DNA of 64,000 nucleotides from Trigonopsis variabilis. Taxonomy: Eukaryota > Ascomycota > Trigonopsidomycetes > Trigonopsidales > Trigonopsidaceae. The position numbers and the translations under genes are program-made. Position 1 is the stretch's first letter, and each line of letters begins with the position of its first letter. The DNA lies in contig PPXM03000002.1 of NCBI GenBank assembly GCA_003707065.3, positions 806,001 to 870,000 of the forward strand. The letters run 5' to 3'. A model generated the notes under the pieces. The model had not been told where the DNA came from and did no database searches. It was given only the letters and a program-made list of their open reading frames with translations. This document shows positions 1-11,242 of the stretch, one piece after another.

Positions 1-1695
1 AGGTCGCGATGTTGAGGCTCTTGATTCATGAGAAGAGTGCTTAGACCGGAGACGATTATCAGGAGAAGGTTCCATTTTGACAGACGATGAGGCGACCGGT
101 TGTGGAGTACGATCTTCATAAGGCGAAGGTGATCCGCGACCTCTTTGAGCAGATCGACCACGTGAAGGAGGTTCCTTTTGTTCGGCAGAGCTGGCACGAG
201 ATTTCTTGACAATCTCTTCCTGTTTAGCTTTATCTTTAGCAAGGATAGGGAGTAGATCAGGGGGGATAGGGGTATTTAGTTTAAATGACTGAGAAAACTT
301 CATAAGATCATTCAAACGACCGTCTTTCTCTCGTTGGAAAAGAGTCTTTCGTTTTTGCTTTAATCGCTCTCGTTCTCCCGATACAAATTCCTTGAATGAT
401 CCCATCAACTCCGTCTCAATAGAATCATCCATTGATGCCCCAAGATCCTGTTTACCAGCCGCATTTTGCCGTTGCACTCCTGAATATTTATCTTCTTCGT
501 CCAATCCACTGTCGTCGACTGCCAGTCCACGTTCCTCAGCAACGTGGACATTTCCTCCATGCGAAGAAGCTTCAATTTCTTTAGCTATCCGTTCTGCTTC
601 AGCGGCCCGCTTGGCATACTCTGGATGAGACGTATCAATCCTTGTCGTATAGAGCTCTTCTTTAAACGTAGACTGCACCCCAAACAACCGCTTATTGACT
701 TCAAATTGGTTCCAACTGCCCTTGTTGTTGGACTTTGATTCATTCAGACCAGCCTCCAACGGCTCCAACGATCCTTTGCTAGCATTTTTACCCTCATCAT
801 CCGCTTTCCAAGCCACAAGCGTTCTTTCTTTCCCCAAGTTTTTCCTAGCATTCGCTGAAATCTCTGCATCAGTAGCAAATCGATCTTTTTCAACGTCTTC
901 TAATACATTTCCAATATCCAAATCCATCAGTTCCTTATCTGGTATCACCAGCGTCGCAATGCTTCTATTGTCTATCTTACCCTTAACGCCAGGGGTTTCC
1001 ATCATTCTTGCTGATCTTAAAGCTACCGAAAATTCCCCCTCAGTATTAACAGAAGCTAATACGCCCATATATCGTATCCCATCCTTTGTCGTCACAGTAG
1101 CCTTTCGCCCCTAATGAAGTTAGATCTTGCTTATCTTGCACCAAAGGTATTGAGTATAGTGCTCTGATTTAAAGAAGAGATTCTTATGCATTCCAGGAAC
1201 CAGTTCTAAAAAGGCCCATATATGAGGCCTCTCTCTTTTTCACCACTCTCGTTTTGCCATTAAGACTTACCACTGAGTTCACAATCAAATATAGTAGACG
1301 ATCATGCATATGTAAATTCGTATATTCAGCGTCCGTAGGTCCTGCAGGTGGGGAATCTTGTCCGCGAGCTGAATTGGATGATCCCCACGCTCGCCCTCCG
1401 CGTCTAGGCAAGTTAGAGTGATATCATAGACTAAAAAGTCTTACCTTTGGCCAGGAGCTCCAGTAGAGTCTGGAGATCGTCTCGAGCCCTGAGAAAATCC
1501 AGCATTAAACTGCCCTTTGCGAGCACCAGGGCCACCAGAAGTGCCTGTATAGCCAGGCTTATTTGAGTTGTAGGCCGCAGAGTTACGAGAAGTTCCCGAG
1601 GCCTGAGAATGAGAATTGACTGAAGCAGCCATAGTTAAGATGGGAAAGGTTAAAGTTGCAGGTGATGATAGTGGAGATGGCAACGACGACTGCAT
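1..1695 (-). CDS. PBP1: Ataxin-2 / Pbp1 homolog (3' end beyond window)
   Basis: RNA-binding stress-granule protein of the ataxin-2 family. In yeast, Pbp1 binds Pab1 and influences poly(A) tail length and TORC1. Read as three exons on the minus strand: 1695-1445, 1403-1271 and 1110 to the window edge. Both junctions keep the frame and have GTAAG donors with CTAAC before the AG; introns are 41 and 160 nt. After a Ser/Gly-rich leader comes a Lsm-like SM-ATX domain (MHDRLLYLIVNSVGRK, then TTKDGIRYMGVLAS), interrupted by intron 2. An LsmAD region follows (GVQSTFKEELYTTRID, YAKRAAEAERIAKEIE), then a charged low-complexity stretch up to the edge. The start could be 1695 or the in-frame ATG at 1632. 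The C-terminal part is not in view. Confidence 0.9.
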
Positions 1696-1876
1696 AGAGG
1701 CGTTGTCGCCTTGACGACAAGAGCAGCTACGATATGAAAACCGGCAAATTTATTAGTGTTTGATCTATTAATTCACAATTATTTTAAATTAGTAATTAGC
1801 CCAGGGCATAACCAAAGATCTTGGCCAATCCAATTAGCAAGAATATTCGCGTTTTTCTGTTTGATTTCTCGTCACA

Positions 1877-2461
1877 TCAAAGCAGCAATGCGACACTAAA
1901 GACGACCCAAATAGAAATCATGCTAGCCTGAAGTTCGTTTGAGGCTGCATTATTTGGAGGCAATACATAGGTTGGTAACGAAGTAGCAGGCGGAAGAATT
2001 TGAGAGCCATTCGTAGGATATAGGGCGAGGGACTGATTTGTGGTAGCACTAATGTTGGTATAATTACCAATGAAGTTAAAGGTATCATCGATCAAAGTGT
2101 TGGTAGAATTTGATGAATAAGTTATCAGAACAGAAGTAGGATAAGTTCCATTTGCCACAGTCATTGTATTCAATCCGACAGTGGTATTAGATTGAATGAT
2201 CGTATTTGCCTCTAATGGATATATCTCGAGATTTTCAGGTGCTAAAACTAAGAAAATTAGTTAATTGAACGTCATTGTGACCATTTTTTAAATATGAATG
2301 CACCACAATGCATCAATGCCGCCTCCTTTTCACTCACCATCGTCAGGCCCACGATAAACCGTGACAGTAACTGTTTTGACGATCGTTGGCATATCTTCGA
2401 CGTGTTCACAATCAACCATCAATACCATTAAACCCATCATTACCAAGCGTTGCACCTTCAT
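1877..2461 (-). CDS. Small GPI-type surface glycoprotein, family not recognised
   Basis: Predicted secreted protein of about 160 residues, made of exons 2461-2338 and about 2247-1877. Donor GTGAGT; two acceptors 6 nt apart (before 2247 or before 2241) both keep the frame. It starts with a hydrophobic, Met-rich signal-like segment (MKVQRLVMMGLMVLMV). A Val/Thr repeat TVTVTV follows, then a Ser/Thr/Asn-rich body with at least six N-glycosylation sequons (NGT, NST, NYT, NIS, NQS, NGS). It ends with a hydrophobic tail after small residues (NNAASNEL...), as in GPI-anchored fungal wall proteins. No enzymatic motif is visible. The gene is divergent from SGO1, sharing a 206-bp promoter that holds a CACGTG at 2541-2546. 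GPI anchoring is inferred from overall architecture only. Confidence 0.65.
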
Positions 2462-2667
2462 ACTTTGCAGTCAGACTTGGAACAAGGAGTAATGAGGAAA
2501 TGACCAGGTGACGCGGATCTTCTTTATACCATTAGTTTGTCACGTGCTGGTTGTCGCGGTAACAAACATGTAACATAAACAAAGGCAAAGACTTGATCTC
2601 TGTTTATGTTCAACGAGTCGCGTTTAGATCTCATTTACATCTCTTTTACATCTTTTTTAGATATCAA

Positions 2668-4459
2668 ATGGCAAGATTAGCTGACCAGCCCAAAAGTGGT
2701 TCTCTGAAACGGCCGCCGAACCGAGATGGCGATCTGAAAAATGGAGCGAAACACAGAATTGATGTTATTACAAAGCCAATAAGGGCAAATAGTTGGCGCT
2801 TAGCTAGGTATTAATCTCCAGATGTTTCTTGTGCTGACTTGTAGGACCAAAAATGTGGATTATGAAGACATTCTTTCACTAAAAGTTAGAATCAGTGAGT
2901 TGGAAAAAGAGAACTTAGAACTTAAACTACGAATGGCTACGTTATCCAGAGCTAGCTGTAGTCGGTGTATGGCTTATTACAAGCAACTGGCGCTAAGAAA
3001 ATTGCATGATGGGATTCCACTGATAGAATCCTCGGCACCTAATCTAAATCGTGTCGCTGAACTCCCTCTCGTCACTATTCCTACAAACTTGTCGACTGTT
3101 GAACAGGCTGCTGACAGAGATAAGGAAGACCCAATAGATCAACCTTCTTCACTGAGCTATGAGCACAAAGGCAAAAGCGAGGAGAACCTCGAGCAAAATT
3201 CCTTGCAATTTAGCAGGCGGCGGAGTCGCAAGAGAAGACAAAGCGGTAATTTTGGTCTATTGGGCTCCTCTAAGCGACTGTCAAATCCCGAAAATTCATC
3301 GTCAGACTCAAATCTATTACCAGAGTCTCAAGACCTATCGTCGAAATCAAAACTATTTCCAGAGCCTCTAAATGTACCGGCAGAACTAATTTCGCGGACG
3401 GTACCAAATCTACCAGCAAAATCTCTTAATCTGCTACAAGACTCTCTAGATCGGCTGCCTGATTTTGAAAGTCTAGAGATTCCTTATACTATGCCAGACC
3501 TCGATCTTCCAAATCTCGACTCACATCGTCCGTCTTCAAAAAGGAAAAATACATTATTCCATCCACCACTTGAAGTAATCCTCGAGGAATCTTCGGATCA
3601 GTCCCCAGACTCCCCACATCGATCCCAAATTCAGTCTCCAGTCCGGTCACGAGACCAATATCCCCAGTCCGTCTCCGTTCACCTACCAAGCCCGCTTGGC
3701 TCTGCTGCGAATATCCATGGGCCTCTTCATCACCTTCAAATATTTAACGACCGATCACCATCAATAGGACGCCACAAAGCTGGGGCTCGAGCCCCTCGCC
3801 CTCTTGATCATATTTTGCCGTCAACTACCTTTTTGGATCCCTCGGGTCCCGAGCGTCTCGGCCAACAATCCTCTAATTCTCAATCTCCCTCTTCTCATAC
3901 CCCCGCTGACGACCCAACCATTGAATCCCATGAACATCGCTCTCCTTGTCAAACTCAGGACTCTAATAACACGACTGAATGTCTTTCCTTGGAAACTGAG
4001 TCAGTACAGAAGTCCGCTGAAAATCCACTGGAACATCGCGCTCGACGAAATCGAAAACAGGTCAATTATACGCTACCTTCACTACGGACAAAGATACGCA
4101 GACAGCATGACGGAATATTTAAGGCTATAATTACAGAAGAGGATGTTAAACTGGCGGCAGAACGACAGAAAATCCAGAAAAGCCATTCTCGCAAACGCAA
4201 ATCTCGACACATCAGCTCGAACCTTGAATCTTCTCTTGAAAATCCCCTTTCTGGACAATTAAAGCATCCTCAGACTGTTGTTGCGTCTCCTTCTATCTTG
4301 GGCGTTTCTAATTCGCAAATTACTAGTCCGCTCAAATTAGGCAAGACCTTGAAGCATTCCCTCAAACGGCCAGCTGAACTAAGTTTGGATGATGAATATT
4401 TTGATATTTACGAAGACTCCCGCGCGCCCAAGAAACGGTTTGCAAAGTACTCGAAATGA
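2668..4459 (+). CDS. SGO1: Shugoshin, centromeric cohesin protector
   Basis: Shugoshin recruits PP2A and protects centromeric cohesin or monitors kinetochore tension. Exons 2668-2807 and 2845-4459 give 584 residues, close to budding-yeast Sgo1 (590). The 37-nt intron has donor GTATTA and branch CTGAC 6 nt before the AG; the junction codon becomes Arg. An N-terminal coiled coil (about residues 48-75: VDYEDILSLKVRISELEKEN) matches the Shugoshin N domain. The long middle is Ser/Pro/Leu-rich and disordered. Near residue 450 is the basic shugoshin C motif (RRNRKQVNYTLPSLRTKIRR), which in relatives binds phosphorylated histone H2A. DAD2 follows 89 bp downstream on the same strand. An alternative start at the ATG of 2822 would lose the leader and is less likely. 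Confidence 0.88.
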
Positions 4460-4548
4460 CTTGTCGTCGTTCGGCGCGCAGTCACGTGCGAAAACACGTC
4501 GCCAGGCGCAGTTGACATTTTAATCATCTTCCAGCCAGGCAACCAGCT

Positions 4549-4895
4549 ATGCAAGGATCATCCACTAACGCCGCTTTAATGCAGCGTCTTGATGATAAGA
4601 GAAGGGAGCTGGAACGGTTGACCGAGCTCAAAAAGCTATCCAGTGAGCTCGTGGACCGATTGGAGGGTCTTGAAGTGAAACTGGATGGGATGGCCGATGC
4701 TACAGAAGCTTATGCTGAGGTTCTTCGTAATTGGGATAGTGTTTTGCGAGCAATCACTTTGGCAAATGGTTGGTCAAAAGCTCTTTTTTACTATTCTAAC
4801 TATCAGGCGCTGCTCGAGATCTACCCGAGACGTTGGTCCGGCTATCTTCAGAGAAGCTTGCTGAGAATGTATACGATAATGATAAGAAGCAGTAG
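4549..4895 (+). CDS. DAD2: DASH/Dam1 complex subunit Dad2
   Basis: Small subunit of the fungal DASH (Dam1) ring that couples kinetochores to microtubules. Exons 4549-4768 and 4807-4895 code for 102 residues. The 38-nt intron (donor GTTGGT, branch CTAAC 6 nt before AG) is needed: reading through it gives an unrelated tail, while splicing restores the family's end ANGAARDLPETLVRLSSEKL. The N-terminal half is a heptad-rich coil (KRRELERLTELKKLSSELVD) followed by the conserved NWDSVLRAITLA. It ends 56 bp from the end of the convergent NUP133 gene. Confidence 0.9.
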
Positions 4896-4951
4896 GGTGG
4901 TAATGATATTGAACGGTGCAAAGGGTCATTAATTTGTAGTATACAAGTGAG

Positions 4952-7900
4952 TTATATTCCGACTGCGCGTCGAGCGTCCGTCACCAACCCGACAACGATG
5001 CTATCCATTTGGGAACCAAGGTCTTTTAATAAAGAAGACTCGCTGTGAAGATCTTGAATCAATTTGTCCACTTGCAGATTGGAAAGATCCTCATAAAGCT
5101 CTCGGATCAGAGTATCAGCCTCTGCTGCAGACAATGCGAAAGTGACTTCAGACGGGAGAGGAGGATCTATCGAAGGGTAACGAGAGAAATAATCAAGCAG
5201 AAAAGTATACAAGGCAGTATCATGAAGTGTACGATGAATCTCTTCATCGGTAGTCCCCATTTCTTTATTTGGCCAGTCGTCGGTCAAGAAAGAGCGTCGC
5301 CAGATAGTGTTCCGAACAACCTGTGCCTTGGCAGCAGCTACATCAGCCACTGATTCACTTGATACGCCGGTTCGTTCAGCTTGCTGGTCGGCCAGTCCTT
5401 GTTGGATGACTGGAATCAAGTCCAACGCAAACAAGAAATTCCTTGCCAACGCGCTGCGTGAAGTTGACTCGTCAGCCAGGGGAGGTACACATGTAGATAA
5501 GATATCCACCAGGGATACATTCGGCACTATCTTATTCTCGATGACTAGTTCATTCAGCGCAGAGAGTACGATCTTCTCAAGCGTAGCCTGATTGCGGGAC
5601 CGCAAAAGCTCGGTTGATAGATTAATAGCTGCCGAAGCATTATCTGATCCTGAGCTCATGATGTCGTCTCGTATAGTGTTCTGGATGAGGACAGTTTCTA
5701 AGTCAGAGTCCACTTTGCGAAGGGCACTCTCATCGGACTCCGAGATACCATACTCAGCAAGCAGGCATAGCTTGGACATGCTCAATTCAAAGTGTCTGTT
5801 TGATAAATGAGATTCTTGAGATTCGGTCAGTTCTGCGAGCTGTCCGGAAGCATCGCCAAAAGAGCCCTTGTTCAAGTAATAGACCCAAGAGTACTTTGCA
5901 ATATTCTCAACTATCAAGAACCGCTCCAAATGAAAAGAATATTCGGGGTGGATGGTTAAAAGCTGGAAGTATTGTCCAGAAGAGAACAAATGGGAATAAA
6001 GCTCGCGCGCAAAAGGGTAGCCATATCTGGTAAAATATTCACGCTCTCGTAAATTGATATCAGAGCTGGCGCCATCACTTGACTTCCGCTTTTCATGATC
6101 ACAGATAACAGCAAGGCTACGTAGATCTCCCACGTTTTCTGCCACGGCAAAAGCCTCTCGCGTTAATCCATGACGAGCCAAAGCCATTATCCAGGATCCT
6201 CGGTTATGGAGATATTGTCTGGTCATTTCTTGTCCTTCACTGCGATCCTGATCATTAGCCTGAGCGGAATAAAACGTTGCTCGCTCTTTATATATCAAGC
6301 ATAGTAAGGGAACAAGGGAGACCAGTTGATTCTTTAAGGTCTGCTCAGATGAGCCATCAACATGCTCCAGAGCATTATCAGTCACCTCAACTTGGTGCAT
6401 AGTGGCAGAAATAACTTCTGCACCACAAGTCCATGACCGCTCTTTAGCAAATTGAGCCTCCCCAAGAGAATAAACGGCAGAAAACCTGGGTCTGACAGTT
6501 TTCAGGACACTGAGTACGTCGGAAACTATTTGATTTGCTTCAATCAAATCATCAACTCTTCCTTTCTGCGCAGCTGATGAAGCTTCTGAAACCAGGCGGG
6601 CAACGTCGCCAGCCTTTCTGAACCATGATGGAACATCACTGACACCCATAGACTGAAGGGCTTTAGTAATAACAGCACCGCGGCCTTCGCTGGATGTCCA
6701 TAGTTTTTGCAAAGCGCTAGCAGTCTCTAGATCTCGTAAAAGTTGCATTCGCGTAGGAGCACTCAGAAGGTTCAAAATATTAGCATGGGCATATTGAGCT
6801 AATTGCTCTAATCGCTGAACCCTCAGAGCTAAGTCGTCTCCTAAAGCAGGTAAGGAAGGAGTATAGGCTGAAGTACCGGACAGGATTTGAGCCGACACTT
6901 CTCGAGCAGCTTTGTCAATCTTTTCTGGCTCAAGTTCTTGTTCCTTTCGGAACGCAAAGCTAAGGGGGTTATCAGCCATGAAGCCATAATTCACGGCCTG
7001 CTCAATCTTCCCTTTAAGAGAATCGTCCTCATCAATAAGCCGAGGGATATTATTAGTTTCTATTCTTATAACCCCTGCACCATGGGTGACTAGAGCAATG
7101 GCGCCAGATTCCGAAGAGTTAGGAGTGACGCCTGCTCCCAAGACCTCGACACTAGGAACGAAAGCAATCATATCTTCCCATCGAGGAGTCTCAATAGAAA
7201 CCAGCACCGCTGCATGCGAGAATATTATAAAGACAGTATCATGTGGAGAGGGAACAAGAAGACGAGGGGGCTGAGAGGACTCTGAAGAATAAGAAGTCAA
7301 TCTGTAAGCGGCGAGAACAAAGCAGTCTCCCGGGTCTAACTTGACAGTGAAAAGAATATAATTCATTTCTTTCTTGGACGCATCATGGACAAAGGAAGCT
7401 AAGACAAGCGCTCTCAGCGGTGTTTCAGAACCTAGGATTTCGATGTCATGGACATTAAAAGTATGGCTTGCCTCTGGATATAACGCAGTAATAGATTCAA
7501 GAAGAATAGGACGGATATTGATGTCAAATTCTAAAGTGTGAGAGAAGGTTGGCCGGATAAAGGTCCAGAAAGAGACGATCCCGGCCGAAGTTATAGCTAC
7601 AAGATTTGAAGAGCGATCACTGGATATATAGCCACGTTTTAGTGAAGCAATTGCCCGTCTAGCTGAAGAGATGGCCAGCGCGCCGCGGATTTCAGCCCAC
7701 AGACCCGTGCCTCCCCCACCAACTCCACGAAAAGGAGAGATGTAGATGTTTGCAGTTCCCGAAAAATCTCTTAGCGCAACAAGAAACATCTTGCCAAATG
7801 AAGTGGCAGCCACAATGACGGAAGATTCGAGCGAAACAATATGCGTGACTCTCTCTGAGGCATGTAGAGGGATCTGATCAGTCAAAGCGGAGCGACGCGA

Positions 7901-8419
7901 AAAGACATCAGATGCAGCTGACCCTGCCGTTTCATAATAGTAAATAGAACCTGAATCTCGATCTATTATGACGAGACCCGGTTCCGACGATCCAGGTGTC
8001 GGGATTAGTAGGACGCCTAGTGGGAGTTCTCCACTAGAATGACGAGGAACAGGAAAAGACAGAGTGGTAGGGATATGATCTGGTGAATTGTAGTCCCACA
8101 CATACGCCGTAGTTGAAGATAGAACCAAGGCAAACGGTGGATCCGATAGAATAGTAGCACTGAGAGGAGAGTCTGGAGTTAGAAATCAAGCAGCCATAGG
8201 CACTGGCGACTCACCAGATTGTTTTGTTAAGATAGGAGGACATGCAAACAGCCGGGTGACCGAGTATCGAGCATTTTCTGTCCACTGAATGGCATGTTGA
8301 GCCTTAGTAGGTAAAGCTGCCGGTGGAGTAGACTCCCTATCCGATATGATCGAGGAATCAGAGACCTCAGAATTAGTAAATGGATGTGCTCGAACGGTTG
8401 GCCTCCGGCGTTGAGACAT
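4952..8419 (-). CDS. NUP133: Nucleoporin Nup133
   Basis: Structural subunit of the Y-shaped (Nup84/Nup107) scaffold of the nuclear pore. Exons 8419-8215 and 8172-4952 give 1141 residues, near yeast Nup133 (1157). The 42-nt intron (GTGAGT ... CTAACTCCAG) joins KQS to DSPLSATIL. After a disordered leader of about 70 residues, the N-terminal half looks like a beta-propeller (TTAYVWDYNSPDHIPTTLSF; VAATSFGKMFLVALRD). The C-terminal half is alpha-helical and contains GSWIMALARHGLTREAFAVA and FARELYSHLFSSGQYFQLL, typical of the Nup133/Nup155 C-terminal domain. The family call rests on overall architecture and these segments. Confidence 0.85.
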
Positions 8420-8782
8420 ATCCTTGCAGAGATGTTGTAGGAAAGTGTTAGGGTTGGTAACGCTAACCAGTTCCTCTAAGCAAACACATTGCTAGAGAAG
8501 TATATGATGAGCTAGCTACATGTGCATGAGTAGAGAAAATATACCATGCCGTACGCAATCGCACGCGATGTCTTTTGGACTACTAAAAAGATGGACAGCC
8601 GATATGAATGATAAGCTACCCTGGTTTAAAGCAAGACGCGCCTAAAACTATTGACATAGGTTGAAAGTTGTGCTTTCTAACTGACTGTAGAGTGATATTC
8701 ACCCTGTAAAATCCTGTTATGAGGGCGAGACCGATAGAAAGGAGGATAAAGGATAGAAGGGAGAGCGAATTCGAGTAGAAAA
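8420..8782. other. Intergenic, 363 bp
   Basis: Lies between the NUP133 start and the dynein light chain stop, both minus strand. It therefore holds the NUP133 promoter and the light-chain 3' region. No gene, RNA or repeat recognised. Confidence 0.6.
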
Positions 8783-9190
8783 TTATAATGCAAACCATGA
8801 TAATGAGATGACAACTTCACAGCCGTTTGAAACATCGCCAGCACCTCCGGTCCATTTTACTTGGCCGTCTCGTTCATTGTTCCAATAAGCTGCCGAAGCC
8901 GAGTAGATTGCAGGACGGCGCACGTTCTGAGTTTTCTCAATCACAGTGACATATGCGATGAACTTGTATTTATGCCCAAAGATCCCGTTTCCTTTTCCTT
9001 TAGGAACAGGTTCGTTAACAATGCTATGAAGAAGGACGTTGGTGATCTCCTCGCAAAGAGGCTTTATGTTGCTCGCATCAAAGACATAATTATTCCCAAT
9101 CACTTTGTTCACTGATGACTGACAAATTGATACCAAGCGGCTCTCAGGAATATCAAAGTTATACTTATAAGCCGGAGATTCGGTAGTCAT
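8783..9190 (-). CDS. Tctex-type dynein light chain
   Basis: Single exon, 135 residues. Light chain of the Tctex1/DYNLT family, which dimerises on the dynein intermediate chain. The family layout is visible: an N-terminal helix pair (ESRLVSICQSSVNKVIGNN and PLCEEITNVLLHSIV), then beta strands HKYKFIAYVTVIEKT and YSASAAYWNNERDGQVKW, ending in VVISLSWFAL. The aromatic/charged signature before the C-terminal strand (WNNERDG) matches the usual WD..TDG. It is shorter in the loop than some animal forms, but overall length is normal. No intron is needed. Confidence 0.85.
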   Translation of the reverse strand: MTTESPAYKYNFDIPESRLVSICQSSVNKVIGNNYVFDASNIKPLCEEITNVLLHSIVNEPVPKGKGNGIFGHKYKFIAYVTVIEKTQNVRRPAIYSASAAYWNNERDGQVKWTGGAGDVSNGCEVVISLSWFAL

Positions 9191-10446
9191 GGTCGTGAAG
9201 TGGTATCGAACTGTCGGACCTAGACGTTACGTCTCTAAAGACCATAACCCCTATCGCTAAAGAATTTAATCTCTTTTCACTCTGCATTGGTGCACTTGAT
9301 GATACAGTATTACACACACTGCAAGGGACATGAAGTGAACATCTTGCAGTGAGATTCACACCGGATTCTTCTTGGGTCTGTTCTCGTGTGGGTAATTCAC
9401 TATTGCAATCACTACATATGCGAACCTGTGGATCTATAGCCCCAGCGTGTTTATGTCTTAGAGTCTATCGTATGGAATCTAACTCTGTCATTTTAGCTCT
9501 TCATCTTCCAAGCCTCGACTCTTATCAAGAGTGAATGATAAATTAAAGCAAGACATGCTTTAGGAAATTGTCAGAAAATTGACAACATTGAGATTAAGTA
9601 GAACTTTTACAAACATTTATTCTTCGAAAGGATCAGACCCGAGAACCTCGCGTGCCTGAGGTAATTGTTGTGTCTCAGGGCAGGCCCCTTTTAACATGTA
9701 TGGAAAGCAATTTGGAACGATCCCTCGTTGTGCATGGCAATAAGAAAGTTTCAAGGCTCGACCAAGCCACAAATACCTTGCTAACAGATGCAGGCCCAGT
9801 TATCATTGCTATTTTGATATTACGGCCTACTTTCCAATTCCTTTGACTTGAATTGTATCCTAATCTTTTTGTTAATCTGGAGATTTCTTTAGTATTCATA
9901 GGAGTGATGAAAGATTATATTGAAATTCCGCAAGTTCCTAGTGTTCGGAATACAAAGAATATGGAAGATTCCTCGGTCCACTTGGTCAACAGTAGTCCCT
10001 TTATATGTACCCATCAACTGGCAAATCAAAACTGCAAAGAAATAGCTTCTGAGCCTGACTCAGTCGGCTTAGTGATACTAGTCGCTCTCCAACAACTAAA
10101 CTCCTGAAGCTGGTACCGTCTTTAGCAAACGTTGTCCATGAGAGTCGATATACTTACTGTATAGTGTACTCAGCTAGCTACATTCAAACTAAAATGATCA
10201 TGTGACGCTGACCGCACATAGGCGCATCAAGAGATTGAAGGGGGGCCCACAAGAGAAAGACCACAAAAGCAGTACAAAGCACTATCACCTCACTACTATA
10301 GTGTGCATCTCATTTTCAAATTGCTTGTAGAACGCAGACCTCACGTTCTTCCACTAAGTTCTCTGACTTGAACCTGTGTGAATCTGGGCGCGTTACAATG
10401 TATCGTCGTGCCCTATCCGTCCTTCATCACAGGGGTTCACTTCATC
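9191..10446. other. Intergenic, divergent promoter region
   Basis: A 1.26-kb spacer between the dynein light chain (minus) and the p24 gene (plus). Only short unsupported reading frames occur, the longest about 84 codons, with no recognisable motif. No tRNA or repeat seen. Confidence 0.55.
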
Positions 10447-11127
10447 ATGACCAGGTTATCGATAGCATGGCTAATTCTATTAATTGAGGCCGTTTCCGGG
10501 CTCCATTTTCTTATTCAACCTGCCCAGAGGAAATGCTTTTACGAAGATTTATCTAAGGATACTCTTCTAGCTGGTAAAGCGATTCTTCTCCTAGCCAACT
10601 AATGTATAGGGGAATACTCTGCTTTGGTGTACAACCCACAGATCAACATGTACGTTCCTTCTCCTGATGTTCGTGTCCTTATTACTGTGGAAGAGACTTT
10701 CCACAATGATCATCGAGTGGTTTCTCAAAAGGGCAAGTCCAAAGGATCGTTCACCCTCACCGCTGCTGATAGTGGAGAACATAGAATCTGCTTTGATGTG
10801 GTGGAAACTGGCAATATGGGAGCTGGCCATCCAATCAAGTTATCACTAGACCTTGCGATCGGAGATTCCGCTCAGATTGATTCCAAGAATGAGCATCAGA
10901 TCAAGTCACTGACTGATCGCGTCGCTGAACTGAACCGTCGGATCAGCGACATCCGCCGTGAGCTGGCTCTTCAAAGAGACCGAGAAGCTACTTTCAGAGA
11001 CGAATCTGAGCTCATTAATGCCCGCACAGTGCGCTGGACCCTGGTTCAGATCTTTGTGGTGGGATGCACTTGCGCCTGGCAAGTGACCCATCTACGGAGT
11101 TTCTTCCTCAAGCAAAAGATTGTTTAA
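10447..11127 (+). CDS. p24 cargo-receptor family protein, Erp1/5/6 (alpha) type
   Basis: Type I membrane protein of COPII/COPI vesicles involved in ER-Golgi cargo and GPI-protein transport. Exons 10447-10573 and 10610-11127 give 214 residues. The 36-nt intron has donor GTAAAG and branch CTAAT 6 nt before the AG. Features in order: signal peptide (SIAWLILLIEAVSG), GOLD domain with the conserved Cys pair (RKCFYEDL near the start; EHRICFDV), coiled coil (LTDRVAELNRRISDIRRELA), one membrane segment (TLVQIFVVGCTCAWQVTHL), and a short tail FFLKQKIV. That tail carries the FF coat-binding motif and resembles p24-alpha tails. The subfamily assignment is inferred from the KCFYEDL start and the tail. 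Confidence 0.87.
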
Positions 11128-11242
11128 ATGCTACGAGTAAAAGTTATGAATGCATATTTTCATCTGCACTTTTTCACTTTCTACGTACGTAAATCCCACT
11201 TGACCTCAGCAACGAACTTACTATAAACAAAAACAAATGCGC

